Assembly: GCA_937927945.1 (NCBI GenBank)
Contig: CALEYW010000061.1
Coordinates: 1-64,000 of the forward strand
Direction of reading: 5' to 3'
Source of the DNA: an uncultured candidate division WPS-2 bacterium
GTDB lineage: Bacteria; Vulcanimicrobiota; Vulcanimicrobiia; Vulcanimicrobiales; Vulcanimicrobiaceae
DNA: 64,000 nt
Below, in pieces: positions 1 through 7,247 of the stretch (the first letter of the stretch is position 1; every line of letters starts with the position of its first letter). A program made the position numbers and the translations under genes. The notes beneath the pieces are model-generated. The model did no database searches and was not told where the DNA came from. It was given only the letters and a program-made list of their open reading frames with translations.

Positions 1-307
1 GCGCGATGTACGCTTCGGGCTGATAGTAGTCGAAGTACGAGACGAAATACTCGACCGCGTTGTTCGGAAAGAAGTCCCGAAATTCGGCGCACAGCTGCGC
101 GGCAAGCGTCTTGTTGTGGCACAGCACCAGGGTGGGCTTCTGCACCAGCTCGACGACGCGCGCCATCGCCATCGTCTTCCCCGAGCCGGTCACCCCGAGG
201 AGCGTCTGCGCGCGGTCGCCGCGCAGGACGCCTTCGGCGAGGGCGCTCGTGGCTTTCGGCTGGTCGCCTGCTAGCGGGTACGACGAAACGAGCTCGAATT
301 TCGGCAT
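1..307 (-). CDS. uvrB: UvrB, excinuclease ABC subunit B (5' part only)
   Basis: N-terminal 102 residues of UvrB, the DNA-damage-verifying helicase-like subunit of nucleotide excision repair. The Walker A motif GVTGSGKT is at residues 38-45, followed by LVLCHNKTLAAQL. The YFDYYQPEAY motif of the damage-probing beta-hairpin sits at the truncated end. The ATG at 305-307 gives the usual MPKFELVSSYPLAGDQP start. The gene runs off the left edge. It is transcribed away from pqqA. A TATACC hexamer on the minus strand (314-319) lies only about six bases before the ATG, so a very short or absent leader is possible, but this is weak. Confidence 0.95.
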   Translation of the reverse strand, partial: MPKFELVSSYPLAGDQPKATSALAEGVLRGDRAQTLLGVTGSGKTMAMARVVELVQKPTLVLCHNKTLAAQLCAEFRDFFPNNAVEYFVSYFDYYQPEAYIA

Positions 308-455
308 CTTTTCGGTATAACGCCGAATGGCCGTAGGTGGGATGCGTTCCACGGCGGTGACGAACCGTTTCATCGGCGGGCGGCGTACGAGAGGAAGGAC
401 CTCACCTGCCCGATGCGGGAGAAAACCGTCTTCCTTCTCGCTGCGTGGAGAGCCC

Positions 456-557
456 ATGGACAAGCAAGAGACCTGGAGCCGCCCCGATTTCGAGGAAACC
501 AGTTCCGGATTCGAAGTCACCGCGTATGTCAACGACTGGGACCAGGACCGCTTCTAA
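456..557 (+). CDS. pqqA: PqqA, coenzyme PQQ precursor peptide
   Basis: A 33-residue peptide whose Glu20 and Tyr24 form the conserved E-x3-Y pair (context FEVTAYVNDW). In known PqqA these two residues are cross-linked by PqqE and become the PQQ skeleton. It sits directly upstream of pqqC, D, E and B, which fixes the assignment. It is longer than the classical 22-24-residue peptides, with an extended acidic N-terminus and a DWDQDRF tail. The ATG at 456 follows a GGAGAG sequence with short spacing. It was chosen because upstream in-frame sequence shows no precursor features. Confidence 0.88.
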   Translation: MDKQETWSRPDFEETSSGFEVTAYVNDWDQDRF

Positions 558-577
558 TCGCCTGGACCGATGATCGA

Positions 578-616
578 AGAGGCGCCGCGGCAGACTGCAC
601 GGCGCCTCTTTGCTTC
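578..616 (+). terminator. Hairpin after pqqA (terminator/attenuator)
   Basis: A perfect 10-bp inverted repeat, AGAGGCGCCG (578-587) and CGGCGCCTCT (600-609), with a 12-base loop and a T-rich tail. It lies between the pqqA stop (557) and the pqqC ATG (622). Partial termination here would yield more precursor-peptide mRNA than enzyme mRNA, as is known for other pqqA genes. The role is inferred from structure and position. Confidence 0.7.
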
Positions 617-621
617 TCAGC

Positions 622-1314
622 ATGACGACGGCGACGGGTATGCCGCTCGTCGAACGTCTTCGCGCGCTCGGCGACCGATACCACGACAACCACCCGTTCC
701 ATCGCGCGCTCGTCGCCGGTGAGCTGAACGTCGATCAGGTGCGCGCCTGGGTCGCGAACCGGTACTACTATCAGAAGATGATCCCGGTGAAGGACGCGTT
801 CGTGCTGGCGCGCCTGCCGAGCCGGGAGCATCGCCGCGCGTGGATCACGCGCATCATCGACCACGACGGCACCGCCGGCAGCGAAGGCGGCACCTCGAAG
901 TGGCTCGCCCTCGCGCGCGCCGTCGGCCTGGGCGACGAGGACGTGATATCGGAGGCCTTGGTGGCCCCGGGCGCGCGGTTCGCGGTCGACGCGTACGTGA
1001 ACTTCGCGCGCGAGCGGTCATGGCTCGAGGCCGTCGCCTCGTCGTTGACCGAGTTGTTCGGCCCGGTCGTGATGAGCCGCCGCGTCGTGGCGATCATCGA
1101 ACACTATCCGTGGATCGACCGCGCCGGGTTGGCCTACTTCGAAGACCGCATCCCGCTCGCGCGCCGCGACGCCGACCAGGCGTTGGGATGGGTCGTTGAC
1201 GGCGCCGTGACTCCGGAGCAGCAGGACGCCTGCGTCGCCGCCCTGGCGTTCAAGTGCGACGTCCTGTGGGGTCTTCTCGACGCGACGGCACTCCAGAGCG
1301 GCTTTTTCCGATGA
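622..1314 (+). CDS. pqqC: PqqC, pyrroloquinoline-quinone synthase
   Basis: Protein of 230 residues matching PqqC, the cofactor-free oxidase that performs ring closure and eight-electron oxidation in the last step of PQQ synthesis. The all-helical heme-oxygenase-like family signatures are visible: YHDNHPFHRAL near residue 20, WVANRYYYQKMIPVKDA near 50, and ITRIIDHDG near 80. Length fits the family (about 230-250). The start is placed at ATG 622, giving MTTATGMPLVERL; ATG 640 (MPLVERL) is an alternative. The stop overlaps the pqqD start by four bases (ATGA), implying translational coupling. Confidence 0.95.
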   Translation: MTTATGMPLVERLRALGDRYHDNHPFHRALVAGELNVDQVRAWVANRYYYQKMIPVKDAFVLARLPSREHRRAWITRIIDHDGTAGSEGGTSKWLALARAVGLGDEDVISEALVAPGARFAVDAYVNFARERSWLEAVASSLTELFGPVVMSRRVVAIIEHYPWIDRAGLAYFEDRIPLARRDADQALGWVVDGAVTPEQQDACVAALAFKCDVLWGLLDATALQSGFFR

Positions 1315-1577
1315 CGGGGACGGTGGTGCCGCGCATGTCGCGCGGCGTGCGATTTCACCGCGATCCTGACGGGTCCGCGATGCTGCTCGTGCCGGAGGGG
1401 ATCGTCCGCTTGAACGATTCCGCCGCCGCGACCCTCGAGCTCGTCGACGGCAGGCGGACCCTCACCGCGATCGTCGACGCGCTCTGCGTGCGCTACGCGG
1501 TGCCCCGGGAGGACGCGTCCCGCGACGTCGACGACCTCATCGAGCGGCTCTCACGCCGGGGATACGTCGACCGGTGA
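1311..1577 (+). CDS. pqqD: PqqD, PqqA-binding chaperone
   Basis: Protein of 88 residues of the PqqD/RRE family. It binds the PqqA precursor and presents it to the radical SAM enzyme PqqE. Typical features are RGVRFHRDPDGSAMLLVPEGIVRLNDSA with alternating strands, then the C-terminal helical part ending LSRRGYVDR. The start at ATG 1311 overlaps the pqqC stop; the pqqD stop overlaps the GTG of pqqE. Separate pqqD and pqqE is the usual arrangement; fusions exist in other bacteria. Confidence 0.93.
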   Translation: MTGTVVPRMSRGVRFHRDPDGSAMLLVPEGIVRLNDSAAATLELVDGRRTLTAIVDALCVRYAVPREDASRDVDDLIERLSRRGYVDR

Positions 1578-2653
1578 ACGCACCGCGGCCGACCTCGCTG
1601 TTGTGCGAGCTAACGTACCGCTGCAACTTGCAGTGTCCGTACTGTTACAACCCGCTCGATCTGGAGTCGTACCGCGATGAGCTTCCGACCGAGACGTGGC
1701 TGCGGGTCGTCGCCGAAGCGGCCGCGATGGGAATCCTGCACGTCGGACTCTCGGGCGGCGAACCGACGCTGCGCCGCGATCTCCCCGAGATCGTCGCGGC
1801 GGCGTCGCGTGCCGGTCTCTACACCAACCTCATCACGCAAGGAACGTTCCTCGACGACGCGCGCCTCGACACGCTCCTCGCAGCCGGCCTCGAGCACGTC
1901 CAGATCAGCGTCCAGGCGCCGACGGAAGCGCTCGCCGATCAAATCGCCGGCACCCGCGTGCACGCGAACAAAGAGCGCGCGATCGAGCGCGTCATGCGCC
2001 GCAACGTCGCGCTGACCCTCAACTGCGTCCTGCATCGCGGAAACCACGATGCGATCGCCGACGTGATCGCGTTCGCCGAGCGTCACGGGATCGCGAAGCT
2101 CGAGCTCGCCAACGTACAGTTCTACGGCTGGGCATATCGCAACCGCGCCGCGCTGCTCCCGACGCGCGAACAGATCGAACGCGCGCTCGTCGTCGTCGCG
2201 GCCGCGCGCGCACGTCTGGCCGGACGGATGCAGATCGCGTACGTGCTGCCCGACTACTTCGGCGATCGTCCGAAGGCATGCATGAACGGTTGGGGGCAAG
2301 CGTTCCTCACCGTCACCCCGGACGGACGCGTCCTGCCGTGCCCGGCCGCGGCGGCGATCCGAACGCTGCACTTCGAGCGCGTCCAAGACCGGCCGCTGGC
2401 CGGCATCTGGGAATCGTCCGAGTCCTTCGTCACCTATCGCGGGACGGCGTGGATGCCCGAACCGTGCCGATCGTGCGACCGTCGCGAGATCGACTGGGGC
2501 GGGTGCCGGTGTCAGGCGTTTCTGTTGACGGGAGATGCGGGCGCGACGGATCCGGTGTGCGGCCTCAGCCCCGAACACGAACGGGTGATCGCTGCGCTCG
2601 GCGTCGACGGCGGCGAACCGTTGATCCCCCGCCGCATGAAGCAGCCCGTGTGA
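1574..2653 (+). CDS. pqqE: PqqE, radical SAM PqqA cross-linking enzyme
   Basis: Radical SAM/SPASM enzyme of 359 residues. It forms the C-C bond between the Glu and Tyr of PqqA using S-adenosylmethionine and iron-sulfur clusters. The radical SAM cysteines are C17-x3-C21-xx-C24 (RCNLQCPYC), followed by GLSGGEPTLR. C-terminal SPASM cysteines occur in CMNGWG, PCRSCDRRE, WGGCRCQAF and PVCGLSPEHE. The GTG start at 1574 overlaps the pqqD stop. Length is slightly shorter than the roughly 380-residue Gram-negative enzymes. The stop overlaps the GTG of pqqB. Confidence 0.96.
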   Translation: MNAPRPTSLLCELTYRCNLQCPYCYNPLDLESYRDELPTETWLRVVAEAAAMGILHVGLSGGEPTLRRDLPEIVAAASRAGLYTNLITQGTFLDDARLDTLLAAGLEHVQISVQAPTEALADQIAGTRVHANKERAIERVMRRNVALTLNCVLHRGNHDAIADVIAFAERHGIAKLELANVQFYGWAYRNRAALLPTREQIERALVVVAAARARLAGRMQIAYVLPDYFGDRPKACMNGWGQAFLTVTPDGRVLPCPAAAAIRTLHFERVQDRPLAGIWESSESFVTYRGTAWMPEPCRSCDRREIDWGGCRCQAFLLTGDAGATDPVCGLSPEHERVIAALGVDGGEPLIPRRMKQPV

Positions 2654-3648
2654 TCGTTCGCGTCCTCGGTTCGGCCGCCGGCGGCGGCGTTCCGCAGTGG
2701 AACTGCAACTGCGCGAACTGCGCCGCGGCCCGCCGAGGCGACGCACCGCGTCGGAGTCAGTCGTCGTTTGCGATCTCCGCTGACGGGGATGCGTGGTGGC
2801 TGGTCAACGTCTCGCCCGACGTCGCGGCGCAGATCGAAGCATTCCCGCCGCTGCAGCCGCGCGAGCGCCGCGGTACGCCGATCGCGGGAATGCTGCTGAC
2901 CGACGCCAACGTCGATCACCTCGGCGGCCTCGCGGTGGTGCGCCAGGCCCAGCCGCGCGGGTTCGAGATCTATTCGAGCGAGATCGTGCGGACGATCGCG
3001 GCCGCGCAGCCCGCCTTCGCCGCGTTCGCCCGCCCGCCGCATCGCTGGCATACCGTACTGACCGAACCCTTCTCGCTCGACGGCGGCGCGCTGCGCGTCA
3101 CCCCGCTTCCCGTGCCGGGGCTCACCCCCGGCTTCGCCGGGCGCGATCAGGCGCGCGGCGCCGTGCTCGCCTTCCGCGTCGAATCGCCGGCCGGCGAGGG
3201 ATCGATCCTGTTCGCGCCGGTCTTCGCGGCGATCGACCCCGAGCTCGCCGCGGCGATCGACGCCGCCGACGTGGTGATGCTCGACGGCTCGTTTTGCTCC
3301 GACGACGAGATGCGCGACGCGGGGCTCGGCGACAAGACGGCGCGAGGTCTGGGCCATCTGCCGCTCGAGGGCGAGAGCGGAAGCCTGGCGGCGATCGCCG
3401 GTCGGCGCAACCGGCGCATCTACGTCCACCTGAACAACTCCAACCCCGTTCTCGATCCGGCGTCGCCGCAAGCGCGCGCCGTGCGCGCCGCGGGTGTTGA
3501 AGTTGCCTTCGACGGTATGGATATTTCGCTTTCGAGAGGACCGATTGCGCCGGAGCCAGGACAAGCGGGGCCACGTGACGCAGAGGACCCAGCCGCTTCC
3601 CTTGTGCGCTTTGGCGCTTCCGGAGGCAGAAGGAGCCCAGCGCAGTGA
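2650..3648 (+). CDS. pqqB: PqqB, metallo-beta-lactamase-fold PQQ biosynthesis protein
   Basis: Metallo-beta-lactamase-fold protein with the PqqB N-terminus LGSAAGGGVPQWNCNC, Cys19/21/24, and TDANVDHLGGL in place of the classical HxHxDH. PqqB is thought to hydroxylate the Tyr ring of processed PqqA. The family normally ends at the segment equivalent to VAFDGMDISL (about residue 294). Here the frame continues about 38 more Arg/Pro/Ala-rich residues and ends inside the prs start (GTGA overlap). That tail shows no recognisable fold and may be read-through of the intergenic region. pqqB is last in the operon rather than second. Confidence 0.93.
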   Translation: MIVRVLGSAAGGGVPQWNCNCANCAAARRGDAPRRSQSSFAISADGDAWWLVNVSPDVAAQIEAFPPLQPRERRGTPIAGMLLTDANVDHLGGLAVVRQAQPRGFEIYSSEIVRTIAAAQPAFAAFARPPHRWHTVLTEPFSLDGGALRVTPLPVPGLTPGFAGRDQARGAVLAFRVESPAGEGSILFAPVFAAIDPELAAAIDAADVVMLDGSFCSDDEMRDAGLGDKTARGLGHLPLEGESGSLAAIAGRRNRRIYVHLNNSNPVLDPASPQARAVRAAGVEVAFDGMDISLSRGPIAPEPGQAGPRDAEDPAASLVRFGASGGRRSPAQ

Positions 3649-4694
3649 TCCAGCCGCCCCTGTTGTTCAGCGGGACTTCCAACCGCCAGTTGGCGGAAGA
3701 GATCGCCAAGCGGATGCAGACGCGCGTGGGCAATGCGCTCGTCGACCGCTTCAAGAACGACGAGTGTCGCATCGAGATTCGCGAGAACGTCCGCGGCGCG
3801 GAAGTGTTCGTCGTGCAGTCGCTCTGCCGCTCGCCCTTCGGTGCCACCGTCAACGACTCGGTGATGGAGCTGCTGCTCATCATCGACGCCCTGCGCCGGG
3901 CGTCCGCCAACCGCATCACCGCGGTCATCCCGTACTACGGCTACGCCAAGCAAGACAAGAAGACGAAAGGCCGCGAGCCGATCTCGGCCAAGCTGGTCGC
4001 GAACATGATCGAGCGGGCGGGCGCCGAGCGCATCGTGACGCTCGACCTGCACGCCGCGCAGATTCAGGGCTTCTTCGACATTCCGGTCGACAACCTGATG
4101 GCCGCCCCGACGCTGTGCAATTACCTCAAAGACAAGAAGCTCGAAGGCGACAAGATCGTCGTCGTCTCGCCGGACGCCGGCGGCGTGCCACGCGCCGAGA
4201 CCTTCGCCAAGCGGCTCAAGTCGACGCTCGCCGTCATCATCAAGCGGCGCCCCGAACCCGACGTTTCCGAGGTCACCCACATCGTCGGCGACGTTCAAGG
4301 CAAGATCGCGGTTGTGGTCGATGATATGATCTCCACCGGCGGTACGCTCGTAAAGGCCGCCGAGGCGCTTCGAAACAAGGGAGCGACCGACGTCTACACG
4401 CTCGCCACGCACGGCATCTTCGCCGGCGACGCGATCGCCCAGTTCGAAAAGTCCGAGATCAACCGTGTCATCGTCACGAACACGATCCCGCGCACGATCG
4501 ACTCGACCAAGGTCGAGCACCTGACCATCGCCCAGATCCTGGCCGACGCGATCAAACGGATCACGTCGAATCGCTCGGTTTCCGAACTCTTCAACGCGGA
4601 AGACGTCGAGCCGCCGGCCGATCAACCCCCGCCTGCGCACGTCGAGAACGAGCTTCCGGAAGTCGTCTCCACCGCAGCACTCACGTTAGGATAG
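3645..4694 (+). CDS. prs: Ribose-phosphate pyrophosphokinase
   Basis: PRPP synthetase, converting ribose 5-phosphate and ATP to PRPP for nucleotide, His and Trp synthesis. Visible motifs: LFSGTSNRQLAEEIA at the N-terminus, VIPYYGYAKQDKK, the VTLDLHAAQIQGFF region, VVVSPDAGGVPRAETFAK, and the PRPP loop VVVDDMISTGGTL near residue 225. At 349 residues it exceeds the usual 310-320 because of a Pro-rich C-terminal tail. The GTG start overlaps the pqqB stop; an AAGGAG about ten bases upstream supports it. Being fused to the end of the pqq operon is unusual. rplY and pth follow. Confidence 0.96.
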   Translation: MIQPPLLFSGTSNRQLAEEIAKRMQTRVGNALVDRFKNDECRIEIRENVRGAEVFVVQSLCRSPFGATVNDSVMELLLIIDALRRASANRITAVIPYYGYAKQDKKTKGREPISAKLVANMIERAGAERIVTLDLHAAQIQGFFDIPVDNLMAAPTLCNYLKDKKLEGDKIVVVSPDAGGVPRAETFAKRLKSTLAVIIKRRPEPDVSEVTHIVGDVQGKIAVVVDDMISTGGTLVKAAEALRNKGATDVYTLATHGIFAGDAIAQFEKSEINRVIVTNTIPRTIDSTKVEHLTIAQILADAIKRITSNRSVSELFNAEDVEPPADQPPPAHVENELPEVVSTAALTLG

Positions 4695-4706
4695 CACCGC
4701 ACCGCC

Positions 4707-5348
4707 ATGGCCAAGCCCCACACCGTCACCCTGCTCACTCTCGAACCGCGCGAAGACGTCGGCACCACCGCCTCGCACCGCATCCGCCGCGAGGGCAAGA
4801 TCCCCGGCGTCGTCTACGGTCACGGCCGCTCGACCCCGATCTCGATCGAGGCCAAGCAGCTCTCCGACCTCATCCTCTCGGGCGAGAAGAGCAAGATCGT
4901 CGAGGCCTCGATCGGCGGCGTCAAGGACTCCGTCCTGCTGCGCCGCGTCGAAGCGCATCCGATCAGCCGCAAGGCGCTCAGCGTCGACTTCCAGCGGGTC
5001 GCGCAGGGCGAGGCGATCTCGGCCTCGGTCAACATCGTGACCGTCGGGGCCCCGGTCGGCGTCACCGAAGGCGGCGGCGTGATGGACGTCATCACCCACT
5101 CGCTCGACATCAAGGGCCCGGCGCAGTCGATCCCCGATTCGCTCACGGTCGACGTGAGCGGCCTCGACGTGCACCAGCACATCACGGCTGCGCAGGTCGC
5201 CCTGCCCGAGGGCTTCACCCTGCTGACGCCGCCCGAGACCGTCGTCGTCTCGGTCGAAATCACGCGTGCCCTCGCCAGCGACACCACGCCTGAGCCCGCC
5301 GCAGCCGCAACGCCCGCCGCAAACGGCGACGCCGCACCGACCGCGTAG
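4707..5348 (+). CDS. rplY: 50S ribosomal protein L25, CTC/TL5 form
   Basis: Protein of 213 residues binding 5S rRNA in the large subunit. The L25 domain starts TASHRIRREGKIPGVVYGHG. It is followed by the TL5/CTC C-terminal beta domain (about 95-185, including PLSVDFQRV-like and VSGLDVHQHI segments) and an Ala/Pro-rich tail. The order prs-ctc-pth is classical and supports all three calls. Confidence 0.95.
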   Translation: MAKPHTVTLLTLEPREDVGTTASHRIRREGKIPGVVYGHGRSTPISIEAKQLSDLILSGEKSKIVEASIGGVKDSVLLRRVEAHPISRKALSVDFQRVAQGEAISASVNIVTVGAPVGVTEGGGVMDVITHSLDIKGPAQSIPDSLTVDVSGLDVHQHITAAQVALPEGFTLLTPPETVVVSVEITRALASDTTPEPAAAATPAANGDAAPTA

Positions 5349-5369
5349 CGCACGACCGGCGATCGCAGC

Positions 5370-5963
5370 GTGAATTCCGGGCTCGGAGACGCCGAGCTCA
5401 AAATGGTGGTCGGGCTCGGGAATCCGGGCGGGAAGTACAAACGCACCCGCCACAACGCCGGCTTCATCGTCGTCGACGAGCTCGCCGAGCGTTGGGGTCT
5501 GCGCGACTGGCACAAGAAGAACGACGCGCGTTACGCGCTCGACCGGCAGCGCCGCACGCTGCTGGTCGAGCCGCAGTCGTTCATGAACCTCAGCGGCGGT
5601 CCCACGCTCGGCATGGCGACGTTCTACAAGATTCCGCCGCCGCGCATCCTCGTCGTCGTCGACGAGCTCGACCTGCCGTTCGGCACGCTGCGGATGCGGG
5701 CTCAAGGCTCGGCCGGCGGACACAACGGCCTCAAGTCGATCATCGAGGCGATCGGCCAGGACTACCCGCGCTTGCGCATCGGCATCGGACGGGATCACGA
5801 AGGCGACGCGATCGAGCGGGTACTGAGCCCTTTCTCGGGCGAGGAGCTGCACGAGCTGCCGAGCATCGTCGACCGCGCAATTGATGGGATCGAGCTGTGG
5901 CTGACCGAGGGTGTGACGGCGGCCATGAATCGCGTCAACGGGAAGCCGCCCGCTAAACTCTGA
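5370..5963 (+). CDS. pth: Peptidyl-tRNA hydrolase
   Basis: Pth releases peptides from prematurely dropped peptidyl-tRNA. The motif MVVGLGNPGGKYKRTRHNAGF carries the catalytic His; SFMNLSGG and VVVDELDLPFGTLR are the other family signatures. The annotated GTG gives 197 residues with an 11-residue leader. The internal ATG at 5403 (186 residues) gives the usual family start and may be the real one; neither has a clear ribosome binding site. Confidence 0.95.
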   Translation: MNSGLGDAELKMVVGLGNPGGKYKRTRHNAGFIVVDELAERWGLRDWHKKNDARYALDRQRRTLLVEPQSFMNLSGGPTLGMATFYKIPPPRILVVVDELDLPFGTLRMRAQGSAGGHNGLKSIIEAIGQDYPRLRIGIGRDHEGDAIERVLSPFSGEELHELPSIVDRAIDGIELWLTEGVTAAMNRVNGKPPAKL

Positions 5964-5988
5964 GCCCCCGTCCGGCGATGATTGGGGT

Positions 5989-6486
5989 ATGCGTCGGGCC
6001 GCTGCGTGTATCGCCGCCCTCATTACGCTTTCCCCGCTCGCCGCGGCAGCATCGGAGGGAGGCTGGGTTCAAGTCGCGATCTCGCACCCGCACGCCCCGC
6101 GCATCGTCACGGCCGAGGCTCGGGCGCTCTTCGCCGACGTGAACGCGACCCGCATGCGACACGGACTCTCTCCGCTCGTCGCCGACGAGCGGCTCTCCGA
6201 TCTGGCGCTCGCCGTCGCGCGGCAGATGGCCGACCGGCGCTATTTCGGACACACCGACCCGAGCGGGGTCACCTTCGCGGATCGGCTGCGTGCGGCAGGC
6301 TACCAATATCGCTTCGCCGCCGAGAACATGGCGCTCGATTGCGACGAGGCGCACGCCAACGCGGCGTTTCTGCAGAGCCCGGGCCACTACGAGAACATCG
6401 TCGACCCGCAGCCGCACAAACTGGGAATCGCCGTGCTCGCCGCCGGCGACGGGGAAGTCTTCTACGTCGAGGAGTTCTCGGACTGA
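5989..6486 (+). CDS. Secreted CAP-domain (SCP-like) protein
   Basis: Protein of 165 residues with an N-terminal signal peptide (Arg-Arg, Ala/Leu-rich core, cleavage about AAAAS) and a CAP domain. The CAP tetrad is recognisable: FGHTDPSG, AAENMALDC, SPGHYENIV and FYVEEFSD supply the His/Glu residues. Bacterial YkwD-type CAP proteins are extracytoplasmic and mostly of unknown function; some bind metal or lipid. It stands alone downstream of pth. Confidence 0.85.
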   Translation: MRRAAACIAALITLSPLAAAASEGGWVQVAISHPHAPRIVTAEARALFADVNATRMRHGLSPLVADERLSDLALAVARQMADRRYFGHTDPSGVTFADRLRAAGYQYRFAAENMALDCDEAHANAAFLQSPGHYENIVDPQPHKLGIAVLAAGDGEVFYVEEFSD

Positions 6487-6564
6487 TTCCGTCGCTCCAA
6501 CGCTCACCCGGCCTGCGGTGAACCAGGCGCGTCCCGTGGTACGTTATAACGGGAAAGAGGAGCG

Positions 6565-7236
6565 ATGATGATGGAGATGCACGGTCGCACGATGGTCATC
6601 CGGGTCGACGAAGCAACGCTCGGCGCGGAAGGCACGACGTTCTTCAGCGACTTGGTCTTTCTCGGCAACCTCGGGATGCGTCCGGTCGTCGTCGCCCCGA
6701 CCGCCCCCGCCGCGCGCGCCGTGGTGCGTTCGATGAACCGCAGCGGCGACACCGCGGTCGGCCTCTCCGGCGCCGACGCCGGCATGATCCCCGCGGCGGC
6801 CGGAACGATCGGCGCGGTACAAACCAAGCTCCTGCGCACGCTACTCGACGCGGGCTACGTACCGGTGATCGAACCGCTCGCGTTCGGCTTCACCGGCACC
6901 GACGTCGAAGTCGCCGCCGACGACGTCGCGCAGGCGCTCGCCGGCGCGGTGGGCGCGGCGCGGGCGATCTTCTTCAACGACAACGGCGGCGTCATCGATG
7001 CCGGAACGAACCTGCTGGTCGAGCAGCTGACGCCGGCCGAAGCGCTGACGATCGCCGACGACGGCTCGCTCCCCGCCGATCTGCGCGCCGCCGTCCGAGC
7101 TGCCGCCCTCGGCGTGCGCGCCGGCGTCGGCGCGGCGCAGATCTGCGACGGCCGCGTCGCGCACGCCGCGATCGTCGAGTTCCTCACCGCACGGCACCTC
7201 GGCACGCAAGTCGCGGGGACGGTTTTCACTACCTGA
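6565..7236 (+). CDS. Acetylglutamate-kinase-like protein lacking the catalytic glycine/lysine
   Basis: Protein of 223 residues of the amino acid kinase fold, resembling ArgB across AVGLSGADAGMI, the LL-AGYVPVIEPLAFGF segment, FFNDNGGVID, LTPAEALTIADDG, QICDGRVAHAAIVEFL and HLGTQVAG. The N-terminal phosphate-binding Lys-Gly-Gly is replaced by IRVDEATLGAEG. The substrate-binding HGGG loop is also gone. Catalysis is therefore doubtful. The protein is about 50-70 residues shorter than ArgB. AGAGGAG at 6556-6562 better matches ATG 6571 than ATG 6565. No arg genes are adjacent. Confidence 0.6.
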   Translation: MMMEMHGRTMVIRVDEATLGAEGTTFFSDLVFLGNLGMRPVVVAPTAPAARAVVRSMNRSGDTAVGLSGADAGMIPAAAGTIGAVQTKLLRTLLDAGYVPVIEPLAFGFTGTDVEVAADDVAQALAGAVGAARAIFFNDNGGVIDAGTNLLVEQLTPAEALTIADDGSLPADLRAAVRAAALGVRAGVGAAQICDGRVAHAAIVEFLTARHLGTQVAGTVFTT

Positions 7237-7247
7237 TTTGATGGGCG

